Below are positions 31,942-40,874 of a stretch of 64,000 bases of DNA, piece after piece; within the stretch, counting starts at the first letter, position 1; each line of letters opens with the position of its first letter. Below the pieces are notes generated by a model. That model saw only the letters and a program-made list of their open reading frames with translations. It was not told the origin of the DNA and made no database searches. The translations under genes were made by a program, and so were the position numbers. Location: assembly GCF_001956315.1 (NCBI RefSeq), contig NZ_MOLY01000046.1, positions 1 to 64,000 on the forward strand, read 5' to 3'. Source of the stretch: Sphingomonas montana. GTDB taxonomy: Bacteria; Pseudomonadota; Alphaproteobacteria; Sphingomonadales; Sphingomonadaceae.

Positions 31942-34692
31942 GTGTCCAGCAATCACCTCTATCTCGTCGACGGGTCCGGATATATTTTCCGCGCCTATCA
32001 CCGGCTGCCGCCGCTCACCAACCGCAAGGGCGAGCCGGCGGGCGCGGTCTATGGCTTCACCACCATGTTGTGGCGGCTGGTGGACGACCTGCACAAGGCG
32101 GACGGGCCGACGCATCTGGCGGTGATCCTCGACGCGTCGTCGCGCACCTTCCGCAACGACATGTACGCCGAATACAAGGCGCACCGACCACCGCCGCCGG
32201 AAGACCTCGTTCCGCAGTTCCCCGTGATCCGCGAGGCGACGCGCGCCTTTTCGGTGCCCTGCATCGAAACGGTCGGGCTGGAGGCGGACGACATCATCGC
32301 ATGCTACGCCAAGGCCGCGCTCAAGGAAGGGTGGAAGGTCACGATCGTCAGTTCCGACAAGGACCTGATGCAGCTGATCGAACCCGATCTCGACATGCTC
32401 GACACGATGAACAACCGCCGGCTCGGCGCGGACTATGTGCAGGAGAAGTTCGGCGTGACGCCGGGCCAGCTGGGCGACGTGCTGGCGCTGATGGGCGATG
32501 CGGTCGACAATGTCCCCGGCGTGCCGGGCGTGGGGCCGAAGACCGCCAGCCTGCTGATCCAGGAACATGGCAATCTGGAAGCCGTGCTGGCCGCGGCGGA
32601 TACGATCAAGAAGCCCAAGCTGCGCCAGTCGCTGATCGACCATGCCGATGCCGCGCGCCTCAGCCGCGAACTGGTGCGCCTCGCCTGCCACCACCCGTTG
32701 CCCGAACCGCTGGAGGATCTGGCGCTGAAGGGCATTCCGCCGGCCCCCCTGCGCGCGTTCCTGGAAGATCAGGGGTTCAAGTCGCTGCTGCTGAAGGTCA
32801 CCGACGGTCATGCCATCGGTGAAGCGGTACCGCCGCCCGCCCCGGTCGCGACCGACGAACCGGCCTTCGTCCACAAGGACTATGCGTGTGTCGTCACCGA
32901 GGAGGCGCTCGACCGCTGGATCGCGGAGGCGACCGCCGTCGGCACCGTCGCGATCGATACCGAGACGGATCATATCGATTCGATGCGCGCCAACCTCGTC
33001 GGCGTGTCGATGGCGATCGCGCCGGGCAAGGCCTGCTACATCCCGATCGGCCATGTCGGCGACGGACTGCTTTCCGAAGTGCCCGCGCAGCTGCCGCGCG
33101 ACGTCGTGCTGGACCGGTTGCGCCCGCTGTTCGCCGACCCGTCGGTGCTCAAGATCGGCCAGAACCTGAAATACGACCTGGTCGTGCTGCGCCGTGCGGG
33201 CGTCGACGTGACGCCCGCCGACGATACGATGATCCTGAGCTACGATCTGGACGCGGGTCTGCGCAACCACGGCATGGACGACCTGTGCAAAGTGCACCTG
33301 TCGCACGATACGATCAGCTTCAAGTCGATCTGCGGCACCGGCAAGGCGCAGATCACGTTCGACAAGGTCCCGCTGCCGCAAGCCACCGAATATGCCGCGG
33401 AGGACGCCGACGTCACGCTCCGGCTCTGGCGGCGGCTGAAACCGCGGCTGTCGGCCGAGGCCGCGACGCAGGTGTACGAGACGGTCGACCGTCCGCTGGT
33501 GACCGTCGTGGCGGAAATGGAACGCGCCGGCATCAAGGTCGACCGCGCCGAACTGTCGCGCCTGTCGAGCGAGTTCGCGACACAGATCGCCATACTGGAA
33601 ACGCAGGTTCACGAGGCCGCCGGCGGTCCGTTCACGATCGGCAGCCCCAAGCAGCTCGGCGAGGTCCTGTTCGACCGCATGGGTCTGAAGGGCGGCCGCA
33701 AGGGCAAGTCGGGCGTCTATTCCACCGACGTCACCGAACTGGAACGGCTGGCGGGCGAGGGCGTGCCGATGGCGCGGCTGGTGCTGGAATGGCGGCAGCT
33801 GTCGAAGCTGAAATCGACCTATACCGATGCATTGCAGGCGCAGATCAACCCGGAAACGGGCCGCGTCCACACCAGCTTCAGCCTTGCGGTCGCGCAGACC
33901 GGGCGGCTGTCCTCGACCGACCCGAACCTGCAGAACATCCCGATCCGCACCGAGATGGGCCGGCGGATCCGCGATGCGTTCGTGGCGGAGGAGGGCAAGG
34001 TCCTGCTCGCCGCCGACTATTCGCAGATCGAACTGCGGCTGGCTGCGCACATGGCCGACGTGCCGCAACTGCGCGCCGCGTTCGCCAATGGCGACGACAT
34101 CCACAGCCTGACCGCGCAGGAACTGTTCGGCGAGGTCAACCGCGACACGCGCGGCAAGGCCAAGACGATCAACTTCGCGATCCTCTACGGCATCTCCAGC
34201 TTCGGCCTCGCCGGCCGGTTGGGCACCGACCGGATCGAGGCACAGGCCATGATCGACCGCTATTTCGACCGCTTCCCCGGCGTAAAGACCTACATGGCCG
34301 ACACGATCGCGGAGGTCCGCGACAAGGGCTATGTCACGACGCTGTTCGGGCGCAAGACGCACCTGCCCGGTATCCGCGGCAAAACGGTGGGCGAGCGCCA
34401 GTCGGCGGAGCGCCAGGCGGTCAATGCGCCGATCCAGGGCACGTCGGCCGACATCATCAAGCGCGCGATGGTGCGGATGGGGCCGCAACTCGAACTGGCC
34501 GGGCTGCGTACCGTACGCATGCTGTTGCAGGTCCATGACGAACTGGTGTTCGAACTCGATCCGTCCGAAGTGGAGGCCGCGTCCGCGGTGATCCGCGAGG
34601 TGATGGCCGGTGCCGCCGAACCTGCGGTGACGCTGTCCGTCCCGCTGGGCGTCGAAATCGGCACGGGCAAGAGCTGGGGCGCGGCGCATTGA
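31942..34692 (+). CDS. polA: DNA polymerase I
   Basis: A 916-residue repair and Okazaki-fragment polymerase. Residues 1-285 are the 5'-3' nuclease (HLYLVDGSGYIFRAYH, SSDKDLMQLI, GDAVDNVPGVPGVGPKTA). Residues 310-500 are the 3'-5' proofreading domain, with the DxE motif AIDTETDHI and EDADVTLRLW intact, so proofreading should be active. The polymerase domain follows: DPNLQNIPIRTEMGRRIR, motif A LAADYSQIELRLAAH, motif B region RGKAKTINFAILYG, motif C LLQVHDELVFEL. A GTG start at 31942 is used (SSNHLYLVDGSGYIF follows at once). The flippase gene follows 52 nt later. Confidence 0.96.
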   Translation: MSSNHLYLVDGSGYIFRAYHRLPPLTNRKGEPAGAVYGFTTMLWRLVDDLHKADGPTHLAVILDASSRTFRNDMYAEYKAHRPPPPEDLVPQFPVIREATRAFSVPCIETVGLEADDIIACYAKAALKEGWKVTIVSSDKDLMQLIEPDLDMLDTMNNRRLGADYVQEKFGVTPGQLGDVLALMGDAVDNVPGVPGVGPKTASLLIQEHGNLEAVLAAADTIKKPKLRQSLIDHADAARLSRELVRLACHHPLPEPLEDLALKGIPPAPLRAFLEDQGFKSLLLKVTDGHAIGEAVPPPAPVATDEPAFVHKDYACVVTEEALDRWIAEATAVGTVAIDTETDHIDSMRANLVGVSMAIAPGKACYIPIGHVGDGLLSEVPAQLPRDVVLDRLRPLFADPSVLKIGQNLKYDLVVLRRAGVDVTPADDTMILSYDLDAGLRNHGMDDLCKVHLSHDTISFKSICGTGKAQITFDKVPLPQATEYAAEDADVTLRLWRRLKPRLSAEAATQVYETVDRPLVTVVAEMERAGIKVDRAELSRLSSEFATQIAILETQVHEAAGGPFTIGSPKQLGEVLFDRMGLKGGRKGKSGVYSTDVTELERLAGEGVPMARLVLEWRQLSKLKSTYTDALQAQINPETGRVHTSFSLAVAQTGRLSSTDPNLQNIPIRTEMGRRIRDAFVAEEGKVLLAADYSQIELRLAAHMADVPQLRAAFANGDDIHSLTAQELFGEVNRDTRGKAKTINFAILYGISSFGLAGRLGTDRIEAQAMIDRYFDRFPGVKTYMADTIAEVRDKGYVTTLFGRKTHLPGIRGKTVGERQSAERQAVNAPIQGTSADIIKRAMVRMGPQLELAGLRTVRMLLQVHDELVFELDPSEVEAASAVIREVMAGAAEPAVTLSVPLGVEIGTGKSWGAAH

Positions 34693-34743
34693 ACCGCCGC
34701 GACAACCAGTACGGGACGGCAGCCTACGGGATGGCGACCGGCG

Positions 34744-36306
34744 GTGATTGACGCCGCACCTGCCGCGAGGCCGGGCACGGACATCGAGGCGCTGGCCAAG
34801 GGCGGACGGACGAATTTCTTCGGCTTCCTGTTGCGGCTGGCGGCGCGGCTGCCGTTCCTGTTCATCGCGGGGCGCATCTACGGCACCGACGCGCTCGGCC
34901 GGTTCGCGCTGGCGACGATCATCGTGGAGTTCGCGGCGCAACTGGCGACGTTGGGGCTGAAACGCGGGCTGGCGCAGCAGCTGACCCGTGCGGACGATCG
35001 GCCGCATGTCCACATCGTCTATGATGCGATGCTGGTCGGGATGGTCGGGTCGGCCGCCGCCGCGGTGCTGCTGATCTGCCTGCCCGACCTGATGTTTCCC
35101 AACAGCCGGATCAACGGACTGGACTGGCTGCTGCCGCTGACCGTGTTCGGCTGGGCGGGGTCGGATATCGCGCTGGCGGCACTCGCCTATCGCGGTGACG
35201 TGGGTGCGACGGTCAAGGCGCGCGCGCTGGTCGAACCCTGGACGATCAGCATCGCGGCGTTCGCGCTGTCTTTCTATTCGATCCGGGACGGACTGATCCT
35301 GGCCTATGTGCTGTCGACCATCGCGGCGTTCGTCGCGTCGGTCGTGCCGCTGTGGCGCAGTTACGGCCGCCCGACCGGCTGGCGTCCGCAGCCGCGCGTG
35401 CTGGCGCGGATCGCGCGGCGCAACCTGCCGCTGGCGGGGGCGGACGCGATCGAGTGGGGGTCGCGCCGGATCGATATCTACATCCTCGGCATCTTCTTCG
35501 CCCCGCAGATCGTCGGCATCTACTGGGCGGCGCAGCAGGTCGCGTCGCTGCCGCAGAAGCTGAAGACCAGTTTCGACCCGATCCTGGGGCCGGTCATCAC
35601 GCAGAATCTGGAGGACGGGAACAGGGCGGCGGTGGCGCAGCAGGTGCGGCAGGTCGGTTTCTGGATCATCGCCGCGCAGATCGGCATCGCGCTGGCGCTG
35701 GCCATCCCGGGCGAGGCGGTGATGGGCCTGATGGGGCCGAGTTTCGTGTTCGGCACCGGCGCGCTCGCCTTCCTGCTGGCGGCCGAGGCGATCGCGGCGA
35801 CCGCGGCGGTCAGCGAGTCGGCACTCATTTATGTCGCGCGCTATCGCAACTTGGGCGTCTCGGTGCTGATGATTGCGGTGCAGACCGTGCTGTCCGTGCT
35901 GCTGATCTACGCGATCCGCGATGCCATGCCCTGGGCGGTGCGGGCCGGATGGGTGCCCGCAGCGGCCGATCCGCGCACCGATCCGGTGTCCGCCGCGGGC
36001 GTGGCGATCGCGCTGATGGCGGCGCTGGGCATGGCGTCGGTGGTGAAGGCGCGGATGCTGCGCCGGTTGCTGGATGCGCGGGTTTCGGGCTGGCGCTGGG
36101 CGCTGGTCCCGGCGACGCTGCTGGCGCTGGCGGTGGGCGGGCTCACCCTGCTGCTGCCGGAATGGGCGCAGCTGGCGATCGGCATCCCGCTCATCATGGC
36201 GGCATACGGCGCGGTGATCTGGTATCGCGGGTTCGGCCCGGAGGACCGGCTGCTGTTCAAGATGGGCAACAAGGCTGCCGCCCCGCTTCCCGTGACGACG
36301 CCGTAG
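34744..36306 (+). CDS. Polysaccharide/O-antigen flippase-like membrane protein
   Basis: A 520-residue membrane protein with about 12-14 hydrophobic helices, related to the MATE/Wzx polysaccharide exporters (NFFGFLLRLAARLPFLFIAG, LATLGLKRGLAQQLTRADD, IDIYILGIFFAPQIVGIYWA, AAQQVASLPQKLKTSFDPIL). It probably flips a lipid-linked glycan across the inner membrane. A GTG at 34744 opens the frame with no strong ribosome-binding site, so the start is uncertain by a few residues. No glycosyltransferases are adjacent. It ends shortly before a hairpin that separates it from convergent purH. Confidence 0.83.
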   Translation: MIDAAPAARPGTDIEALAKGGRTNFFGFLLRLAARLPFLFIAGRIYGTDALGRFALATIIVEFAAQLATLGLKRGLAQQLTRADDRPHVHIVYDAMLVGMVGSAAAAVLLICLPDLMFPNSRINGLDWLLPLTVFGWAGSDIALAALAYRGDVGATVKARALVEPWTISIAAFALSFYSIRDGLILAYVLSTIAAFVASVVPLWRSYGRPTGWRPQPRVLARIARRNLPLAGADAIEWGSRRIDIYILGIFFAPQIVGIYWAAQQVASLPQKLKTSFDPILGPVITQNLEDGNRAAVAQQVRQVGFWIIAAQIGIALALAIPGEAVMGLMGPSFVFGTGALAFLLAAEAIAATAAVSESALIYVARYRNLGVSVLMIAVQTVLSVLLIYAIRDAMPWAVRAGWVPAAADPRTDPVSAAGVAIALMAALGMASVVKARMLRRLLDARVSGWRWALVPATLLALAVGGLTLLLPEWAQLAIGIPLIMAAYGAVIWYRGFGPEDRLLFKMGNKAAAPLPVTTP

Positions 36307-36362
36307 TGTCGGGAGGCTGCCTGTTCCGGTCGGTAAGGCGCGCTCGTCAAGCCTGAGGGGAG

Positions 36363-36382
36363 ATCCCGGCGTGCGCCGGGAT
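36363..36382. terminator. Hairpin between flippase gene and purH
   Basis: ATCCCGGCG-TG-CGCCGGGAT, a perfect 9-bp inverted repeat in the gap between convergent genes; it can stop transcription from either side. No U tract. Confidence 0.6.
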
Positions 36383-36418
36383 GATGAGTGTTGGGTGTGG
36401 CGGGCTGTCGGACGAGCT

Positions 36419-38002
36419 TCAGTGCCGGAAGTGGCGCATGCCGGTGAAGACCATCGCCAGACCGGCGTCGTCCGCCGCGGCGATGACGTCGGCGTCGCGG
36501 ATCGAGCCGCCCGGCTGGATCACGGCCGTGGCGCCAGCCTCCACCGCCGCCAGCAGGCCGTCGGCGAACGGGAAGAACGCGTCGGACGCGACCGCCGAAC
36601 CGATCGTCAGAGGGGTGGGCCAGCCGGCCTTGTCGGCGGCGTCCTTTGCCTTCCACGCCGCGATCCGCGCGGATTCGAGCCGGTTCATCTGGCCCGCGCC
36701 GATGCCGGCGGTCTGGCTGCCGCGCGCGTAGACGATCGCGTTGGATTTCACATGCTTGGCGACGGTCCAGGCGAACAGGCAATCCGCCAGTTCGTCCGCG
36801 GTAGGCTGACGCCGGGTGACGACGGTCAGGTCCGCCGCGGCGACATGGCCCGCATCGCGCGACTGGACGAGCATGCCGCCGGCGATCGATTTCAGCATCA
36901 GCCCGTCACGCCGCGGATCGGGCAGCGTGCCGGTCAGCAGCAGGCGCAGGTTCTTCTTGCCCGCGAACACCGCGCGGGCCGCGTCGTCGGCGGCCGGGGC
37001 CACGACCACTTCGGTGAAGATGCCGCTGATCGCCTCTGCCGTGGGACCGTCGAGCGGGCGGTTGACCGCGATGATGCCGCCGAACGCGGACACGGTGTCG
37101 CACGCGAAGGCGGCGCGGTAGGCGTCGATCAGCGTATCGCCGGACGCCACGCCGCACGGATTGGCATGCTTGACGATGACCACGGTCGGCGGCCCGTCGC
37201 GAAATTCGGCGACGAGTTCCAGCGCGGCATCGGCGTCGTTATAGTTGTTGTAGCTCAGCGCCTTGCCCTGCACCTGTTCGGCCTGCGCGATGCCGGCGGC
37301 GGCGATGGCGGGCAGGTAGAGCGCGGCCTGCTGATGCGGATTTTCGCCGTAGCGCAGGTCGGCGGCCTTGCCGAGCGCGACCGTCATCGTGGCGGGCAGC
37401 GTCTCGCCCTGGTCCACCCCGGCGAACCACGCCCCGATCGCGGCATCATAGGCAGCGGTCGCAGCAAACGCCTTGGCGGCCAGCCGGCGGCGCATGTCCA
37501 GCGTCGTGCCGCCTTCGGCCGCGACCTGCGCGATCAGTTCGGGATAGTCGGCCGGGTCGGTGGCGATGGCGACGAACGCATGGTTCTTGGCCGCGGACCG
37601 CACCATCGACGGGCCGCCGATGTCGATATTCTCGATCACCTCTTCGCGGCCCGCACCCTTCGCCACGGTCTGCGCGAAGGGGTAGAGGTTCACCACCACG
37701 AGGTCGATCGCGCCGATGCCGTGCGCGTTCATCGCGGCGACATGGGCCGGATCGTCGCGCACCGCCAGCAGGCCGCCATGGACCAGCGGATGGAGCGTCT
37801 TGACGCGGCCGTCCATCATTTCCGGAAATCCGGTCAGGTCGGATACGTCGCGCACGTCTAGCCCCGCCGCGCGCAGCGCCGTGGCCGTCCCGCCGGTCGA
37901 TACCAGTTCCACCCCGCGTGCCGCCAGCGCCCGGCCGAGTTCGACCAGGCCGCTCTTGTCGGACACCGACAGCAACGCACGGCGGATGGGGATGATGGTC
38001 AT
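36419..38002 (-). CDS. purH: AICAR transformylase / IMP cyclohydrolase
   Basis: A 527-residue bifunctional cytoplasmic enzyme for the last two steps of purine synthesis. The N-terminal IMP cyclohydrolase domain begins [20 protein letters not shown] and includes [15 protein letters not shown] and [11 protein letters not shown]. The C-terminal AICAR formyltransferase domain has [35 protein letters not shown] and ends GMRHFRH, all family hallmarks. Length is standard. It is separated from the second TonB receptor by a 247-bp gap with a hairpin. Confidence 0.97.
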   Translation of the reverse strand: MTIIPIRRALLSVSDKSGLVELGRALAARGVELVSTGGTATALRAAGLDVRDVSDLTGFPEMMDGRVKTLHPLVHGGLLAVRDDPAHVAAMNAHGIGAIDLVVVNLYPFAQTVAKGAGREEVIENIDIGGPSMVRSAAKNHAFVAIATDPADYPELIAQVAAEGGTTLDMRRRLAAKAFAATAAYDAAIGAWFAGVDQGETLPATMTVALGKAADLRYGENPHQQAALYLPAIAAAGIAQAEQVQGKALSYNNYNDADAALELVAEFRDGPPTVVIVKHANPCGVASGDTLIDAYRAAFACDTVSAFGGIIAVNRPLDGPTAEAISGIFTEVVVAPAADDAARAVFAGKKNLRLLLTGTLPDPRRDGLMLKSIAGGMLVQSRDAGHVAAADLTVVTRRQPTADELADCLFAWTVAKHVKSNAIVYARGSQTAGIGAGQMNRLESARIAAWKAKDAADKAGWPTPLTIGSAVASDAFFPFADGLLAAVEAGATAVIQPGGSIRDADVIAAADDAGLAMVFTGMRHFRH

Positions 38003-38202
38003 GGGGCAACTCCGGCTGTCATGTCAGGCGCGCGCCCCTTAGCGCGGTTTCTGACCAGATTGAACCTTCGTCATCGCCCTGCGGGCGACCGCTTCGCGGC
38101 GGGATGCTTCCAGCCCGGCGCAGCGTTGCTCGTCGGTCAGGATGCTTCGGCATCGCTTCCTCCTCACGCCTCGCGCGAACCAAAATCCCCTCCGTCCCCG
38201 GT

Positions 38203-38231
38203 TTCGCACCGGACTGATAATCCGGTGCGAA
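38203..38231 (-). terminator. Hairpin after the TonB receptor gene
   Basis: TTCGCACCGGA, loop CTGATAA, TCCGGTGCGAA: a perfect 11-bp stem 19 nt beyond the stop of the minus-strand receptor gene ending at 38250. Probably its terminator, though it lacks a U run. The remainder of the 247-bp gap to purH shows no supported gene. Confidence 0.7.
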
Positions 38232-38249
38232 GCTGCGCGCGCCTGCGCG

Positions 38250-40553
38250 TCAGAAGCCGCGGCGGAGGGTGACGAAGAACTGGCGGGGCGCACCGGCCAG
38301 CAACGTCTGGTTGTCGCCGCGCGCGCCGAAGCCGTTGGAACCGACCGTGCCGACATAATCCTTGTCGGTCAGGTTGGTGACGCTGCCTTCGATCGCGAAG
38401 CCCTTCAGCGGGCCGGTGGTGGCGAAGGTGTAGCCGATCGTCGCGTCGAGCAGCACGCGGCCGGATACCGACTGGTCGTTTTCGAACGTGAAGAAGCGGC
38501 GCGACATGTAGTCCGCGCCGATCCGGGCGAGGAAGCGGCTGTCGTCATAGACGATCTCGCCCTTCACCATGTGGCGTGGGCTGTCGGGCACGATCTTGCC
38601 TGCGGTGGCGGTGTTGACGCTGCCGTTGGTGTTAAGCACGTCGTCGCGGAATTCAGACTTGTTGTAGGAATAGGACGCGAACAGTGCGAGCGCGGGGATG
38701 AGCTTGTACTGCGCGGTCGCTTCGAAGCCGTAGTTGCGGACGTCGCCCACATTCTGGAGCGTCGTCGGGTTGCCGATCGAGGCGACGCCGTTGACCAGCG
38801 ACAGCAGGCGGTTGCTGAAATCGACATAATAGGCCGCGGCCGACGCCTGGAACCCGGCAGCGCGGACACGGCCGCCGACTTCGTAGCTGTCCGACTTCTC
38901 GGGCTTCAGCGTGTCACGGATCAGGTCGAACCCGACCTGCGTGGTGGCGAAGGGCGATCCGCCGACCGCGGCGGAGGTGAAGGCGCGCATATTCTGCGTG
39001 AAGGTGGCGAACAGTTCGGTCGAGCCGCCGAGCGCGTAGACGGCGCCGACCTGCGGCAGGAAATAGTCCTTTGCGTCGATCGTGCCCGAAGCGAGGTTGC
39101 CGACGAGCTGCTTGGCGCGGTTGGTGACCTTGTAGCCCTTCCACCCGCCGTTGAGCGTCAGCGCACCGAGTTCGAGGCGGTCGGCGACATAGTACATCGC
39201 GGTCGTCGTATCGAACTTCACGTCGAACTGCGTCGCGAAGGGGTTCGACTGGAACGACAGCGCGTTGCGCGACGGAGTCGCCTGGTTCGCGAGGCCGTAG
39301 AAGCGGCGTGCGTTGCGGAACGCGTTCGATTCGTACCAGCCGCCGACTTCGAGCCGGTTGGGCCCGGCCTCCCACGCGACATTACCGAGCGCGCCGCCGC
39401 GGGTCATGTCGTACTCGGTCGCGCGGACCGACAGGGCGGAGCCGCCCGGTGTCGGGGTGTAGGGCAGGAACCACAGGCCCTGACCGTGATTGTTGTGGAA
39501 ATAGCCGGTGAGCCTGACCGACAGCGCGTCGTTCAGCCGCCCGTCGAAAGTGGCCCCGCCGAGATAGTCGCGGCGCAGGCCCGCGGCGTCGAAATAGGCG
39601 TCGTCCGCGCTCACATAAGGTGCCGGATAGTTGGTGCCGCCGCTTTGCAGCACCTGCGCGATCTGTACCGCGAGCGGGAAGTTGTTGGAGATGTTGTCGG
39701 TCCTCAGCCCCAGCCGACGGATCATGTCGAGGCTGAGATCCTGATAATCCTGCTCACGGCGGTCGGAGAAGTTGAAGAAGCCGGTGAGGCTGCCGCGGTC
39801 GCCGAGATCCTGGACGAGCTTGACGTTCGCCTGATGCTGGCGCTGTTCACCGTAGCCCTTCCATTTGTCGGTCTTCAGATAGCCGTAGCTGACATAGCCC
39901 TTGAGGCCGTTGCCGGTCAGGTCGCCGCTGTCGAGCCGGACGAAGCCGCGATAGGTCGCGTCGCTGCCGTAGGTGCCCGATGCGGCGAGATCCATGTTTT
40001 CCGACGGGTCGCGCGACGTGAACATGATCGTGCCGCCGAGATTGCCGGTGGACGCGGTGCCGAGCGCGCCGGCACCCTGCGCTACCGAGACGGCACCGGT
40101 GTTCTCGGAGATCAGCGCGCGGCTGATGTGCAGGCCGTTGCTGTTGCCGTAGCTCATGTCGCCGAGCGGCACGCCGTCGAGCGTGAAGCCGAGCTGGTTC
40201 TGGTTGAACCCGCGGATCGAGATGCGCGACGACCATTCATAGGCGCCGAACGCGTCGGCCGCCTGGAAATTGACGCCGGGCAGCTTGGCGATCGCCTTCA
40301 GCGGCGTGGTGCCGGGGGTGAGGACCGCGATGTCGCGCGCCGTGATCGTCTGGACCGAGCGCGCCTGGCCGAAGCCCAGCACGACGATTTCGCTGCCGTC
40401 GCTGCCGTCGGTGATGGAGGCGTCAGCGGGGACGTCTGCCGTGGCGGCGGCGGTCGCGACTGCCGTGTCGGCCGGTGCGTCGGCCGCCCGGGCGGTGCCC
40501 GACATGGCTAGGATGGCGGTTCCGGCAAGCAGGCAGGCGCGGCGAGCGATCAT
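38250..40553 (-). CDS. TonB-dependent outer-membrane receptor, second
   Basis: A 767-residue TonB-dependent transporter. The start at 40553 is preceded by AGGGGACC and gives the signal peptide MIARRACLLAGTAILAMSGT (cleavage near residue 24). The plug begins GSEIVVLGFGQARSVQTITA and includes ISIRGFNQNQLGFTLDGVPL. The barrel ends APRQFFVTLRRGF with a C-terminal Phe, as needed for outer-membrane insertion. Its leader region resembles the 3' half of a thiamin pyrophosphate riboswitch (40604-40630), which hints at a vitamin-type substrate, but this is weak. No adjacent transport genes help. Confidence 0.92.
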   Translation of the reverse strand: MIARRACLLAGTAILAMSGTARAADAPADTAVATAAATADVPADASITDGSDGSEIVVLGFGQARSVQTITARDIAVLTPGTTPLKAIAKLPGVNFQAADAFGAYEWSSRISIRGFNQNQLGFTLDGVPLGDMSYGNSNGLHISRALISENTGAVSVAQGAGALGTASTGNLGGTIMFTSRDPSENMDLAASGTYGSDATYRGFVRLDSGDLTGNGLKGYVSYGYLKTDKWKGYGEQRQHQANVKLVQDLGDRGSLTGFFNFSDRREQDYQDLSLDMIRRLGLRTDNISNNFPLAVQIAQVLQSGGTNYPAPYVSADDAYFDAAGLRRDYLGGATFDGRLNDALSVRLTGYFHNNHGQGLWFLPYTPTPGGSALSVRATEYDMTRGGALGNVAWEAGPNRLEVGGWYESNAFRNARRFYGLANQATPSRNALSFQSNPFATQFDVKFDTTTAMYYVADRLELGALTLNGGWKGYKVTNRAKQLVGNLASGTIDAKDYFLPQVGAVYALGGSTELFATFTQNMRAFTSAAVGGSPFATTQVGFDLIRDTLKPEKSDSYEVGGRVRAAGFQASAAAYYVDFSNRLLSLVNGVASIGNPTTLQNVGDVRNYGFEATAQYKLIPALALFASYSYNKSEFRDDVLNTNGSVNTATAGKIVPDSPRHMVKGEIVYDDSRFLARIGADYMSRRFFTFENDQSVSGRVLLDATIGYTFATTGPLKGFAIEGSVTNLTDKDYVGTVGSNGFGARGDNQTLLAGAPRQFFVTLRRGF

Positions 40554-40603
40554 GAAAGGTCCCCTTTGAGCGCGTGTGCCGATGCATCTTTCGCGCAAGG
40601 GAG

Positions 40604-40630
40604 CCCTTGCCGGCGCTGCTGGTCAGGTTC
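40604..40630 (-). promoter_or_regulatory. Possible remnant of a TPP riboswitch 3' half
   Basis: On the minus strand this leader reads GAACCTGACC, then AGCAGC and GCCGGCAAGGG, close to the conserved GAACCUGA...GCGNAGGG side of thiamin pyrophosphate riboswitches, about 50 nt before the TonB receptor start. The obligatory CUGAGA side is not visible upstream, so this is either degenerate or a chance match. A GCAAGGG-CT-CCCTTGC hairpin overlaps it. Confidence 0.2.
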
Positions 40631-40694
40631 GTGAAGGTTCCGCGTCGGTTCGATGACGGTGGGGGTTGGTACGATTCATTGGATGAACTTTGTT

Positions 40695-40756
40695 CCGTTT
40701 GGTTCGAGCCTGTCGAGAACCCTGCGCGGAGTTCTCGACAAGCTCGAACCAAACGG
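40695..40756. repeat. Near-perfect 26-bp hairpin repeat
   Basis: Arms at 40695-40720 and 40731-40756 pair at 25 of 26 positions around a 10-nt centre (CCTGCGCGGA). Arm ends are CCGTTTGGTTCGAG and GTCGAGAAC. It is related to 21702-21753. It lies between the divergent receptor leader and the end of the oligopeptidase gene and is followed by CTCGGCTGCGCTCG-type motifs up to about 40830. Confidence 0.75.
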
Positions 40757-40874
40757 GGCTGGGCAAGGGGGCGCTGTTGGCCGTCTCGGCTGTGCTCGAC
40801 GGGGTCCCTCGGCTGCGCTCGGAATGGACGGTTTTTGCGGGCGGTTTTCACCGCCCGCGTTCTTGCTGTGCGGT

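Noticed and set aside
31855-35013. Long minus-strand frame opposite polA
   Set aside because: Antisense shadow of polA, which has all polymerase motifs; the shadow has none.
38039-38356. Minus-strand frame of 105 codons between purH and the TonB receptor
   Set aside because: It overlaps the receptor gene in another frame, is Arg/Ser-rich, and contains a hairpin; no ribosome-binding site.
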